DNA of 64,000 bases, taken from positions 99,536 through 163,535 of the forward strand of contig NZ_NWTG01000018.1 of assembly GCF_002532045.1 (NCBI RefSeq), written 5' to 3'. The notes beneath the pieces were generated by a model. That model did no database searches. It saw only the letters and a list, made by a program, of their open reading frames with translations, and was not told the origin of the DNA. Source of the DNA: Bradyrhizobium sp. C9 (lineage in GTDB: Bacteria; Pseudomonadota; Alphaproteobacteria; Rhizobiales; Xanthobacteraceae). This document shows positions 1 through 8,072 of the stretch, piece after piece; the stretch's first letter is position 1, and the number at the start of each line of letters is the position of its first letter. Both the position numbers and the translations under genes were made by a program.

Positions 1-2505
1 AGCGTCGGCGACATCGCCGAGGACATCGACCGCCGCACCAACGAGCTGCGGCTGGCGGCGCGGGACTTCGTCACCGAGCCCGGCAACCAGTCGGCCCAGG
101 TCGCCGAGGCGGCCCAGTCGCTGAGCGAGATCCTGAAGAAGACCCGGATCGAGCTGGCGCCCGAGCAGCAGGACATGATCGACGGCGTCACCCAGCGGCT
201 GGCGACCTATCGCAGCGGGATCGAGCGCATCTCGGCGCTGCTCAGCCGCCGCGCCGAGATCGTCGCCGGGCTGCCGCCGCTGCGCGAGGCGTTTGACAAG
301 GCGGTCGACGCGAGCAATGACGCGGCGCTGGCCAACACGCTGTCGCAGACCCAGAGCCGCATCGCCACCGCGCTCCTGGCGCACAACACGTCGGCCGCCG
401 AACAGGCTGCGCAGAGCATGCGGGCGATGACCATCGCCGATCCCACGCTGCGCGGCGCGGTCGACAATTATGCCGAGGCGATCAGCGCGATCTCGGTGCG
501 CGAGGGTCAGATCGCCGACATCGACCGCGAGGTGCTCGGCGCCGAAGGCCGCCTGATCCAGAAGGTCACCGAGCTGTTGCGCGAGCTCAGCTCGCGCCGC
601 GGCCATGTGCTGTCGCGCGATTTCGCGCGCACGCTGGCTGAGGCAAAATGGCAGAGCATCGTGCTCGGCACCGCGGGAGTGCTGATCGGCCTGTTCGCTT
701 CGGTGCTGGTGGTTCGCCGCACCGTTCGCCCGCTCGCCAGGATCGCCGGATCGATCCGCAAGGTCGCGGGCGGCGAGAAGAGCGCGTTCATTCCGGGCGC
801 CGACCTCGACAACGAGATCGGCGACATCGCGCGTGCCGCCGAAGTGTTCCGCCAGACCCTGGTCGACGCCGACAGCGCGCGCGAGGCCGCGCTGCGCGCA
901 CTTGCCGAGCAGCGGCTCGCCGAGGAGAGCTACCACAAGCTGTTCGAGGCGTCGGTCGACGGCATCTACGTCACGACGCCGGGCGGCGCGCTGCTCAACG
1001 CCAATCCGGCGCTGGCGCGGATGATGGGCTATGCGACGCCGCAGGACCTGATCAATGGGATCGGCGACATCGCCTCCACCGTCTATGTCGATCCGGCAGC
1101 GCGCCAGCAGTACCAGCAGCTGATGCAGCGCGACGGCACGGTGCGCGATTACGAGTACCAGGTACGCTCGCGGGACGGCACCGCGCTGTGGCTGTCCGAT
1201 TCGGCGACCGTCGTGCGCAACGACGAGGGCGAGGTGATCCGCTACGAGGGCACGGTGCGCGACATCACCGACCAGAAGCGCGCCGAGGATGCCATCGCCG
1301 AAGGCCGCCGGCTGTTGCAGATGGTCATCGACACGGTGCCCGCCGTCATCAACGTCAAGGAACGCAATTTGCGCTACGTGCTGATGAACCGCTACATGGC
1401 GGGCATCTTCGGCATCGAGCCGCAGGACGCGATCGGTCAGACCACCGCCGAGCTGATGTCGCGCTATGGCGCGGCCAAGACCGATGAGAACGACAAGCGC
1501 GTGCTGTCGGCGCGCCGCGAGCTTGGTTTTTACGAAGAGGAGTACAAGGACGCCGCCGGTAACATGCGGCAATGGCTCGTCAACAAGCTGCCGATCCTCG
1601 ATGCCCAGGGCGACATCGAGAACATCGTCACGGTCGCGCTCGACATCGGCGAGCGCAAGCGGTCCGAACAGGAGATGCGCAAGGCGAGGGATTCGGCGGA
1701 AGCTGCGCTGCGCAATCTGCGGGAAACCCAGAATTCGCTGATCGAGGCCGAGAAGCTCGCCGCGCTCGGCCGCCTGGTGGCCGGCGTCGCCCATGAGGTC
1801 AACAATCCCGTCGGCATCAGCCTCACGGTGGCCTCCGCGCTGGAGCGCAAGACCGCGAACTTCGCGACCCAGGTCGAGCGCGGCGATCTGCGCCGCTCGA
1901 GCCTGAACGATTTCCTGAACACGGCGCGGGATGCCTCCTCGCAGCTCGTCGCCAATCTGAACCGCGCCGCCGAGCTGATCCAGTCGTTCAAGCAGGTCGC
2001 GGCCGACCGCAACTATTCAGACCAGCGTACCTTCGATCTCGGCGACCTCACCGAGCAGGTGGTGATGAGTCTGCGGCCCGGCCTGCGCAAGCACAATCTG
2101 ACGCTCAACGTCGATTGCGAGCCGAACCTGATCATGAATTCCTATCCCGGACCGTATGGCCAGGTGCTGACCAATCTGTTCCTCAATGCGGTCGCGCATG
2201 CGTTCCCGGACGGCAAGGCCGGCGAGGTCGAGATCCAGGTGCACGCCTCCGGCAACGACTATGTCGAGGTGATCTTCGCCGACAATGGCTGCGGTATGAG
2301 CCTCGACGTGCGCCGCCGCGCCTTCGATCCGTTCTTCACGACGCGGCGCGACCAGGGTGGCACCGGGCTCGGGCTGCACATCGTCTACAGCATCGTCACC
2401 AATCGCCTCGGCGGCCGGCTCTCGCTCGATTCCGCGCCCGGCAACGGCACCCGCATCCAGATGATCCTGCCGCGCGTCGCGCCGCTGGAGCAGGCGGCGG
2501 AGTAG
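1..2505 (+). CDS. PAS/HAMP sensor histidine kinase (5' end outside window)
   Basis: The reading frame is open from base 1, so the N-terminus lies upstream; about 834 residues are visible. An N-terminal helical, probably periplasmic sensor part is followed by a membrane segment (about residues 218-238 of the visible part) and a HAMP linker. Two PAS domains follow (about 310-430 and 440-560), then a HisKA/HATPase_c core. The phospho-accepting His lies in AHEVNNPVG (about residue 598), with an N-box NLFLNAVAHAF, G1 box DNGCGM and GTGLGLHIV. It should autophosphorylate in response to an unknown signal. No receiver domain is fused and no response regulator gene lies next to it, so its partner is unknown. 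The first in-window ATG (175) is not the true start. Confidence 0.9.
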   Translation, partial: SVGDIAEDIDRRTNELRLAARDFVTEPGNQSAQVAEAAQSLSEILKKTRIELAPEQQDMIDGVTQRLATYRSGIERISALLSRRAEIVAGLPPLREAFDKAVDASNDAALANTLSQTQSRIATALLAHNTSAAEQAAQSMRAMTIADPTLRGAVDNYAEAISAISVREGQIADIDREVLGAEGRLIQKVTELLRELSSRRGHVLSRDFARTLAEAKWQSIVLGTAGVLIGLFASVLVVRRTVRPLARIAGSIRKVAGGEKSAFIPGADLDNEIGDIARAAEVFRQTLVDADSAREAALRALAEQRLAEESYHKLFEASVDGIYVTTPGGALLNANPALARMMGYATPQDLINGIGDIASTVYVDPAARQQYQQLMQRDGTVRDYEYQVRSRDGTALWLSDSATVVRNDEGEVIRYEGTVRDITDQKRAEDAIAEGRRLLQMVIDTVPAVINVKERNLRYVLMNRYMAGIFGIEPQDAIGQTTAELMSRYGAAKTDENDKRVLSARRELGFYEEEYKDAAGNMRQWLVNKLPILDAQGDIENIVTVALDIGERKRSEQEMRKARDSAEAALRNLRETQNSLIEAEKLAALGRLVAGVAHEVNNPVGISLTVASALERKTANFATQVERGDLRRSSLNDFLNTARDASSQLVANLNRAAELIQSFKQVAADRNYSDQRTFDLGDLTEQVVMSLRPGLRKHNLTLNVDCEPNLIMNSYPGPYGQVLTNLFLNAVAHAFPDGKAGEVEIQVHASGNDYVEVIFADNGCGMSLDVRRRAFDPFFTTRRDQGGTGLGLHIVYSIVTNRLGGRLSLDSAPGNGTRIQMILPRVAPLEQAAE

Positions 2506-2817
2506 GAGGCGCCGCGAGTTCGCTCCTACCCCGTCGTCCTAAGGTGCGAGCCTCTTCGGCGAGCCTCGAAGGATCGACGGCCACCAACCGGGCCGCGCAC
2601 CCTTCGAGACGCACGCAAGAGCGCGCTCCTCCAGCGACAAAGGCGAAGCCATTGCGCGGGGGTGACGGGTCGGGGAAGCGCGGCTGCGATGGCGAGATGA
2701 CCAATATTCGATCGGCATCGATCGATGCCCGAACGGCATTGGACCATCGACGACAACGCTCCTACGGCTCGCTAGCCGACCCGGCGATCAACGGGCGGTA
2801 CGGGCAGGGAGGACAAC
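2506..2817. repeat. Gap with dispersed intergenic element
   Basis: No convincing gene. Bases 2531-2636 resemble the left part of the 100-bp element at 29004-29103: both begin with a CCGTC block followed by an AGGTGCGAG motif and continue with CTCGAAGGAT-type or CATCCTTCGG-type stretches. I remember such strings as common intergenic repeats in Bradyrhizobium, which is memory and not a search. The right terminal repeat is not recognisable in this copy. The last 60 bases should hold the promoter of the following lactonase gene; its ribosome site (GGGAGGAC) is at about 2807-2814. Confidence 0.5.
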
Positions 2818-3903
2818 ATGATTTCACGGCGCAATCTGGTGGCCGGCATCGGCGCGGGCATGGCGAGCGCAGCGGCCGGCCGCGCCATGGCGCAGTCGTT
2901 CCCGTTCAAGCCCAATCAGCGCTATCCGGATCCGGCCGTCGAAATCCTCGATCCGGGTTTTGCCAAGTACCGGCTCTACAGCTCTACGCTGGAGCAGGTC
3001 GCGACCGGCATGCGCTGGGCGGAAGGGCCGGCTTATTTCCCCGAAGGCGGCTATCTGCTGTTCAGCGACATCCCCAACAACCGCATCATGAAGTACAGCG
3101 AGAAGGACGGCAGCCTCAGCGTGTTCCGCAGCCCGGCCAATTTCGCCAACGGCAACACCCGCGACCGCCAGGGCCGGCTCGTCACCTGCGAACATTCGGT
3201 GACGCGGCGGATCACGCGCACCGAGAAGAACGGCAAGATCACCGTGCTGGCCGACAGTTTCGAAGGCAAGCGCCTCAATGCGCCGAACGACATCGTGGTC
3301 AAATCGGACGACACGATCTGGTTCACCGATCCGGTGTTCGGCATCGCCGGCGAGTGGGAGGGCTTCAAGGCCAAGCGCGAGCAGGACAACACCAATGTGT
3401 TCCGGATCGGCACCGACGGCAAGCTCACCGCCGTCATCACCGACCTGGTCAATCCCAACGGGCTGGCGTTCTCGCCGGACGAGAAGAAGCTCTATGTCGT
3501 CGAGTGGAAGGGCACGCCGAACCGCAGCATCTGGAGCTACGACGTCAATTCCGATGGCTCCGTCGGCAACAAGACTAAGCTGATCGACGCCGCCGACCAA
3601 GGATCGCTCGACGGCTTCCGCGTCGACCGGGACGGCAATCTGTGGTGCGGCTGGGGCAGCAACGGCGCGCTGCAGTCGGAGCCTGTCGAGACGGGCGGCC
3701 ACAGGGTCTATCAGCTCAAGGGCAAACCTGAGGATGTCGACGGCGTCATGGTGTTCAGCCCGCAGGGCAAGCCGCTCGGCTTCATCCGCCTGCCAGAGCG
3801 CTGCGAGAACCTGACCTTCGGCGGACCCAAGAACAACCGCCTCTACATGGCGTCATGCCATTCGATCTACGCGCTCTATGTCGAGGCGCACGGCGCGACG
3901 TGA
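2818..3903 (+). CDS. Tat-exported SMP-30/gluconolactonase-family hydrolase
   Basis: 361 aa. The N-terminus carries a twin-arginine signal (SRRNLVAG, then a hydrophobic Ala/Gly stretch ending in AMAQ), so the enzyme should be folded before export to the periplasm. The rest matches the six-bladed propeller of SMP-30/gluconolactonases: RWAEGPAYFP near residue 62 (metal-ligand Glu), NAPNDIVV (ligand Asn) and NGLAFSPDEKKLYV (propeller repeat). The family hydrolyses sugar or other lactones; the substrate here cannot be read from sequence. Start chosen at an ATG behind a GGGAGGAC ribosome site. It stands alone, flanked by repeat-bearing gaps. Confidence 0.85.
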   Translation: MISRRNLVAGIGAGMASAAAGRAMAQSFPFKPNQRYPDPAVEILDPGFAKYRLYSSTLEQVATGMRWAEGPAYFPEGGYLLFSDIPNNRIMKYSEKDGSLSVFRSPANFANGNTRDRQGRLVTCEHSVTRRITRTEKNGKITVLADSFEGKRLNAPNDIVVKSDDTIWFTDPVFGIAGEWEGFKAKREQDNTNVFRIGTDGKLTAVITDLVNPNGLAFSPDEKKLYVVEWKGTPNRSIWSYDVNSDGSVGNKTKLIDAADQGSLDGFRVDRDGNLWCGWGSNGALQSEPVETGGHRVYQLKGKPEDVDGVMVFSPQGKPLGFIRLPERCENLTFGGPKNNRLYMASCHSIYALYVEAHGAT

Positions 3904-4064
3904 GGCGGCGTTTCCTACGGCGTCATTGCGAGGAGCGTTAGCGACGAAGCAATCCATCCTTCCGCTTGCGGTCCGATGCTTCGCTTCGCTCGCAAAGATG
4001 GGGATAGAGAGACGCCGCTCCTATCCGACATCCCGGGGATGACGGGCCTGATGACTCTGAGGCT
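3904..4064. repeat. REP-like dispersed repeat between convergent genes
   Basis: From 3921 the sequence CGTCATTGCGAGGAGCG continues into GACGAAGCAATCCATC (to 3958), followed by a GC-rich stretch with repeated TTCGCTTCGCTCGCAA. I remember this string as one of the most frequent intergenic repeats of Bradyrhizobium and Rhodopseudomonas (memory only). It sits between the 3' ends of two convergent genes, a usual place for such repeats. Confidence 0.6.
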
Positions 4065-4415
4065 CTAATTGATATCCGCGAGCCAGTGCAGCGTGGCGCC
4101 GAAGATCAGGCTCGCCTTGCCGACCAGCGCCGTTCCACTCATGGTGCCGCGGGTGTCGGTGAAGGTGCCGGAGACGCCGATGCCGACCGGCGCGGGCCCG
4201 CCGAACAGCGGATTGTCGGTCTCGCGCGGGGTGGTGTGGCGTTGCACCAGGACCTCGCCTTTGAACGCGTCACCCTTCACCGTGTAGCTGCCGGTGTAAT
4301 ACAGATAGGCATCGCCGCCGAGAATTTGCCCGTCGCGGAAGAGAATCACTCCGCTGCCCTTGCCGACGCGTCCGTCCAGCAGGGTGACGTGGATTGAGTA
4401 CAGCCCGTTCTTCAT
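4065..4415 (-). CDS. GrlR-family regulatory protein homologue
   Basis: 116 aa starting MKNGLYSIHVTLLDG at an ATG. The frame stays open upstream for another 95 codons, but that part is basic and low in hydrophobic order and looks non-coding. The pattern of short beta strands with GxGSGVILFRDGQILGGDAYLYY and GSYTVKGDAFKGEVLV matches the GrlR/lipocalin-like family, founded by the negative regulator of the LEE type III secretion genes. Rhizobial members are common outside T3SS loci and their role is unknown. No T3SS gene is in this window, so a role in secretion control is not supported here. It is convergent with the lactonase gene. Confidence 0.75.
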   Translation of the reverse strand: MKNGLYSIHVTLLDGRVGKGSGVILFRDGQILGGDAYLYYTGSYTVKGDAFKGEVLVQRHTTPRETDNPLFGGPAPVGIGVSGTFTDTRGTMSGTALVGKASLIFGATLHWLADIN

Positions 4416-4653
4416 AACGTCCCATGTACCGGCTGCCGCGCCCGCAGCAATCCGGATTGGTTTTTTATGCCAAAGCGAGCAACCTCGTGCAATGCGGCAG
4501 GTTGATTCCGGGGGTGTCCGGAGTGACCGTGAACCCTCGGTTCCTGCCAGTCGGTGTGACGGCGCGATGACAGCGGACCGTTTGCGCGAATCGGACTGGC
4601 CCGCGAAATGCATAGCTCTGGTTGCACTGGCCGGTGAGTGCTGGAGCGAACAC

Positions 4654-5085
4654 ATGTCAGACTGGACTGAATCGGGCGGCCGTTTGGCGCGCCCTCGCAA
4701 TGCCGATGGAACTTGGGCCCGTCGTGCGGGCCGTGTAATGGTGTCTCTCGGGCTGATGACGCTGGTGTTGGCCGCGGCCGTGGAAATCGCGCGGGCGCGC
4801 GATCCCGATGGCCGCTACGCCAATTCACCGCTCAAGGAATGGTTCGACGGTCTGCGCAGCGGCAAGGGGCCATGCTGCTCGGATGCCGACGGCAGCGCGG
4901 TCAGCGACGTCGATTGGGAATCGAAGGACGGGCACTACCGCGTGCGTCTCGACGGAGCCTGGGTCGACGTCCCAGACGAGGCTGTGGTCACCGAGCCCAA
5001 CCGGGTCGGCCGCGCCATGGTCTGGCCGATCAAGAGCTACATGGGCGTGACGATCCGCTGCTTCATGCCCGGCAGCATGACGTAG
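4654..5085 (+). CDS. Conserved periplasmic protein of unknown function
   Basis: 143 aa from the ATG at 4654, which follows a weak GGAGCG. An alternative ATG at 4738 gives 115 aa but removes the arginines before the hydrophobic signal segment (VSLGLMTLVLAAAVEIARA), so the longer form is preferred. The mature part is about 90 residues with a CC pair (GPCCSDADG), a WVDVPDEAV segment and a late Cys (IRCFMPGSM). This cysteine pattern suggests a disulfide-bonded periplasmic protein. I recognise it only as a type of conserved rhizobial hypothetical protein; no function can be assigned. It starts divergently from the GrlR-like gene, 238 bp away. Confidence 0.75.
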   Translation: MSDWTESGGRLARPRNADGTWARRAGRVMVSLGLMTLVLAAAVEIARARDPDGRYANSPLKEWFDGLRSGKGPCCSDADGSAVSDVDWESKDGHYRVRLDGAWVDVPDEAVVTEPNRVGRAMVWPIKSYMGVTIRCFMPGSMT

Positions 5086-5100
5086 CGGAACGGTCGTCGC

Positions 5101-5484
5101 TCACACGTATTTCTTGTCGCGCTCGAGCAGCTCGATCGAGATGCCCTGCGGGCCGCGGATGAAGCAGATCCGCACACCGGGGCGGATCGTGGTCGGCTCC
5201 TTGGTGAACTCGACGCCCTTGGCCTTGATCTCGGCCGCGACCGCGTCGATGTCCTTCACGGTCAGCCCGAAGTGGTCGAGCCCCTGATACGGCGTCACCG
5301 GCGGGGCGTTGACGCCGTCGCCTTGCGTCACCTCCGCGATGAACACCTTGGCGCCGCCGAGCTGGACGTCGATGCGGCCCGGCCCGCGGATGATCTCGCC
5401 GCCGAGAATGTCGCGCAACCACGTCGCAGTGGCCTCGGGATCGGGGCTGCGCAGATGGACATGGTCCCAGGTAACGACGGGCAT
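5101..5484 (-). CDS. VOC-family (glyoxalase-like) protein
   Basis: 127 aa. The ATG at 5484 is preceded, 6 nt away, by AAGGAGA, which fixes the start; the frame is open further upstream but without a comparable ribosome site. Two beta-alpha-beta-beta-beta modules are visible: WDHVHLRSPDPEATATWLRD and LDHFGLTVKDIDAVAAEIKAKG. Metal-ligand candidates are His in DHVHL, His in LDHFGL and Glu in ISIELLERD. Family members include glyoxalase I, extradiol dioxygenases and fosfomycin-resistance proteins; the substrate is unknown. Its 3' end lies 15 nt from that of the preceding plus-strand gene. Confidence 0.85.
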   Translation of the reverse strand: MPVVTWDHVHLRSPDPEATATWLRDILGGEIIRGPGRIDVQLGGAKVFIAEVTQGDGVNAPPVTPYQGLDHFGLTVKDIDAVAAEIKAKGVEFTKEPTTIRPGVRICFIRGPQGISIELLERDKKYV

Positions 5485-5752
5485 CGCGGTCTCCTTGTTG
5501 TTCTCGCGTGAGCTTGGGTGCGCGGCATTCGCTCTCGGGCGGCGCAAATCTAGCGAGCGCTCCGTTGGGATACCATCCCTCCGTGATGCCAGCCGCAAGA
5601 TTGTCGTCCTGCTGTGAAACCATTGCGGCCGTCGGTGATTGTTCTCGCGTGGCCGCTCGACCTGCGGCCGCCCCGGAGGCCGCACGCTGCGATGCTTGCG
5701 GCTTCCCTGCTGGGTGGCGGCGTGATCGGGCGTCGAGGGTGAGGGCACCAGG

Positions 5753-6382
5753 ATGCGGATCGGCTTGGCGTCGTTTCCAAAGCTTGCCGGCGGACGTCTA
5801 GGTGAGGGCGGCCTTTACGCCAGCATGCTGCTGTCGGTGATCGCGGTCGCCGGGATTGCGGCGTGGCTCATGCTGCCCGAGCCGAGCGATGCCGGAGACC
5901 AGGATGTCTGGCCGCTGCCTTCCGCCGTCATCCGCACCCTGCAGGAGGCATCGACCAGGGCGCAGCCTACAAACCAAGCCGTAAAGGATGCGCCAGCCAT
6001 CCCGGCAGATGAGCCCGCCACGGTCGGCGTGGCGACCGCCACGCCGCCGGCCGAGGCGGTTAAAGCGTCCGAGCCCAGCACCGAGAGATTGCCGCTAGAC
6101 CGGCTGCGGATCGCCTCGCAATCCTGGCGGCGCGGCGGGCTGGGTTCGAAGATGCTGGTCACCCTGACGCTGCGCAATGCCAACGATTTCGCGGTGAAGG
6201 ATATCGAGATCGCCTGCGCCTTCATCCGCAGCGACGGCAGCCCCGTGACCGAACGCAAGCGGCTGATCCCGGACACCATCGCCATGAAGAGCCGCAAGAC
6301 CTATCCGCAGATGCTGATCGGGTTCGTAAACGTTAACGCAGACAAGGCGAAATGCACGGTCGTGACCGCCAGCCGTGCCTAG
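5753..6382 (+). CDS. Single-span membrane protein, unknown function
   Basis: 209 aa. A short cytoplasmic N-terminus is followed by one membrane segment (about residues 24-41, MLLSVIAVAGIAAWLML). A Pro/Ala-rich linker runs to about residue 115, then a C-terminal domain with alternating beta pattern (KMLVTLTLRNANDFAVKDIE, IACAFIRSDGSPVTERKR). That domain resembles the Ig-like FxLxN-type fold found in envelope proteins, which is inference from pattern only. No catalytic motif is visible. The start ATG at 5753 lacks a strong ribosome site. Its stop is followed at once by a dispersed repeat. Confidence 0.7.
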   Translation: MRIGLASFPKLAGGRLGEGGLYASMLLSVIAVAGIAAWLMLPEPSDAGDQDVWPLPSAVIRTLQEASTRAQPTNQAVKDAPAIPADEPATVGVATATPPAEAVKASEPSTERLPLDRLRIASQSWRRGGLGSKMLVTLTLRNANDFAVKDIEIACAFIRSDGSPVTERKRLIPDTIAMKSRKTYPQMLIGFVNVNADKAKCTVVTASRA

Positions 6383-6483
6383 AGCACTTTCGGTTCTGAT
6401 TTCATCAGAAACGAAGTTCTAGCTTTTTGTTTTGACGTGTTTTCTTCACGCGAACCGGTACCCACTTCGCTCGAAAACGCTCC
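6381..6483. repeat. Dispersed intergenic repeat with hairpin
   Basis: AT-richer 100-bp stretch beginning AGAGCACTTTCGGTTCTGA. It contains the small inverted repeat TTCTGA-tttca-TCAGAA, the run AGCTTTTTGTTTTGACG, and ends in ACCGGTACCCACTTCGC and GAAAACGCTC. I remember closely similar strings as a frequent intergenic element in Bradyrhizobium (memory, not search). The T-rich centre could serve as a terminator for the gene ending at 6382. Confidence 0.6.
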
Positions 6484-6546
6484 AAACTTGCATCCCGAAA
6501 AAGTGACCGGGAATTGACTTGTCGGGTGAACCGTAACGGCCAGGCA

Positions 6547-6571
6547 GGAACTAACTAATAAGCCGACCGTT
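6547..6571 (+). promoter_or_regulatory. EcfG (general stress) promoter match
   Basis: GGAAC at 6547-6551 and CGTT at 6568-6571, spacer 16 nt. This is the consensus recognised by EcfG-type sigma factors of the alphaproteobacterial general stress response. It points at the membrane protein gene starting at 6702, with a predicted leader of about 120 nt. Other such matches lie at 16658 and 44592. Confidence 0.6.
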
Positions 6572-6701
6572 AGAGAACGACCCGGAAGCGCGGGATGGCG
6601 ACTGTCCGGGTGATCATGCGCAGACGATGAGTCCGTTGCGCGATGACGGATGTCGTCGCGTCGAGTTGAGCCGCGCCCGTAGCGCGGGGGGAGCACCCAA
6701 A

Positions 6702-7226
6702 ATGCCTGTGGCGCGTTATTTCCTGTTCGTTGGTGGCGTGCTGCTCGCGCTGCTGTTTGTCGTCAATGCGATCGTCCCGCAGGAGGCCGTGGTCGCCAGT
6801 CAGGGCCAAGGGCTGTCGTCGCCCGGCGTCGACAACAAGACCATGGTACGCATCAAGTCGACCCAGAAGCTGCCGGAGCGGGTGGTGTACGACACCAACC
6901 TGCCGACCATCGTTCCGTCGCAGGTGAACGCGGTTGCCGCAGCCACCCCGCCGGCTGCCAGCGATGCGTCCGCGCAGGCCCGTGTCCGGGACACGTTCGC
7001 CCAGTTCATTCCGTCGGAGAGGGCTGACGCGCAGAAGGGCGCGGTTGTGGCCGAGGCGAAGCCGGCCGAGCAGCCGGCGCAGGCGCCGAAGAAGCGCAAG
7101 ATTGCGCGCAGCCATACCCATTACCAGCAGCCGATACGCCTGGCCCAGCCCGGCATGTATCAGCCTTACCGTGTGGCGCAGCAGCAGCCGCGCATGGGCT
7201 TCTTCGGCGGCTTCGGGACCTGGTAG
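6702..7226 (+). CDS. Membrane-anchored protein, unknown function
   Basis: 174 aa from the ATG at 6702, preceded by GGGGGGAGC. An upstream in-frame ATG (6627) would add 25 arginine-rich residues and is not favoured. One N-terminal membrane segment (YFLFVGGVLLALLFVVNAIV) is followed by a probably periplasmic part with a conserved-looking KTMVRIKSTQKLPERVVYD segment. The tail is rich in Ala, Lys, Gln and Pro and ends in aromatic residues (GFFGGFGTW). No known domain is recognised. An EcfG promoter match lies 130 bp upstream and a good terminator hairpin follows, so it is probably transcribed alone as a stress-induced envelope protein (inference). Confidence 0.75.
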   Translation: MPVARYFLFVGGVLLALLFVVNAIVPQEAVVASQGQGLSSPGVDNKTMVRIKSTQKLPERVVYDTNLPTIVPSQVNAVAAATPPAASDASAQARVRDTFAQFIPSERADAQKGAVVAEAKPAEQPAQAPKKRKIARSHTHYQQPIRLAQPGMYQPYRVAQQQPRMGFFGGFGTW

Positions 7227-7257
7227 ACAACGAGACGCCGCAATCGGAAAATGACGC

Positions 7258-7286
7258 GCCGCCGCAAATACTTGCGGCGGCATTTT
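7258..7286 (+). terminator. Rho-independent terminator
   Basis: Perfect 10-bp stem GCCGCCGCAA with loop ATAC and its complement, followed by ATTTTC. It lies 31 nt after the stop of the 174-aa membrane protein gene on the plus strand. Confidence 0.75.
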
Positions 7287-7346
7287 CATGTCCGCGAGAT
7301 CGGGCGGGCAACCGGTTACGGAAGGCGTCCCGGTGACCGGAACCGG

Positions 7347-7760
7347 TTAGCGCGGCAGGCGTGGAATCTTGTCGGCGAAGCCGTTGTAGCAGGTCAGCCG
7401 CTCGTCCTCTTCCTTGACGAACCGGCAATCGGCGACCCCCTTGGCAGGGGCTGCCTTCGGCTTGGGCTGCGGCTTGAATATCTCATCGTAGCACATCAGC
7501 CGCTCCTTGGTGGCGTCGTCGATGTCCTGACAGGCCTGGAGCTTCTGCGCGACCGATTGCGGCTTGCCGGGTGCAGCCTTCTCGCCCTTCTTGGCCGCCG
7601 ATTTCTTGCCGACCTGGACCAGCGGCTTGTCGCCGACCATCGGCTGCGGGGCCGCCGCCGGCTTGTCGGCGGCGGGAGGGGGCGTGGTGGCTGGAGCGGT
7701 GCCTTGAGCAAGCGCGGCAGCCGGGCAGAGGAGCGCCAGCGCGAGGATGATATGTCTCAT
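7347..7760 (-). CDS. Secreted protein with two C-x-RLxCY repeats
   Basis: 137 aa. The ATG at 7760 begins a typical signal peptide (MRHIILALALLCPAAALAQ). A Pro/Ala/Lys-rich linker follows. The C-terminal third holds two copies of one motif, CQDIDDATKERLMCYDEIF and CRFVKEEDERLTCYNGFAD, each with a Cys pair about 14 residues apart ending in RLxCY. Similar C...RLxCYD motifs occur in small periplasmic proteins such as the VasI/TssV type and many rhizobial hypotheticals. The function is unknown. A disulfide in each repeat is likely. It is transcribed away from folD. Confidence 0.75.
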   Translation of the reverse strand: MRHIILALALLCPAAALAQGTAPATTPPPAADKPAAAPQPMVGDKPLVQVGKKSAAKKGEKAAPGKPQSVAQKLQACQDIDDATKERLMCYDEIFKPQPKPKAAPAKGVADCRFVKEEDERLTCYNGFADKIPRLPR

Positions 7761-8072
7761 GATGAAAATATCCGAAGTGGCGTGATGACCGGAAGGATGG
7801 CGCCGGGGATCGGAAAAGCCCGGCAAGCGCCGAGACTTATCGCAAGTTCTGTCCGAATCCTACCCCCGGAGGGGGTCCACCTCGCACCGATCCACCGGCA
7901 AGAGCAGGGGCAATTCGTCGCCGGTTCGGCCGCAAGGGAGCGTGATTTGCGTTTGCCGGGCCGGGCGGCTATGACGGCGCCATCTGCGCGACTGGCGCTT
8001 GGATGGACCACCATCGGGGAGCGCAGAGACTGAACGCCGCGCGCCTGGGCACCGCTTCGAAACGGAGGTGCC
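7761..8072. other. Divergent promoter gap
   Basis: Gap of 312 bp between the divergent secreted-protein gene and folD. I see no ORF of its own, no repeat and no clear operator. The only clear element is the folD ribosome site (GGAGGTG, about 8064-8070). Confidence 0.4.
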
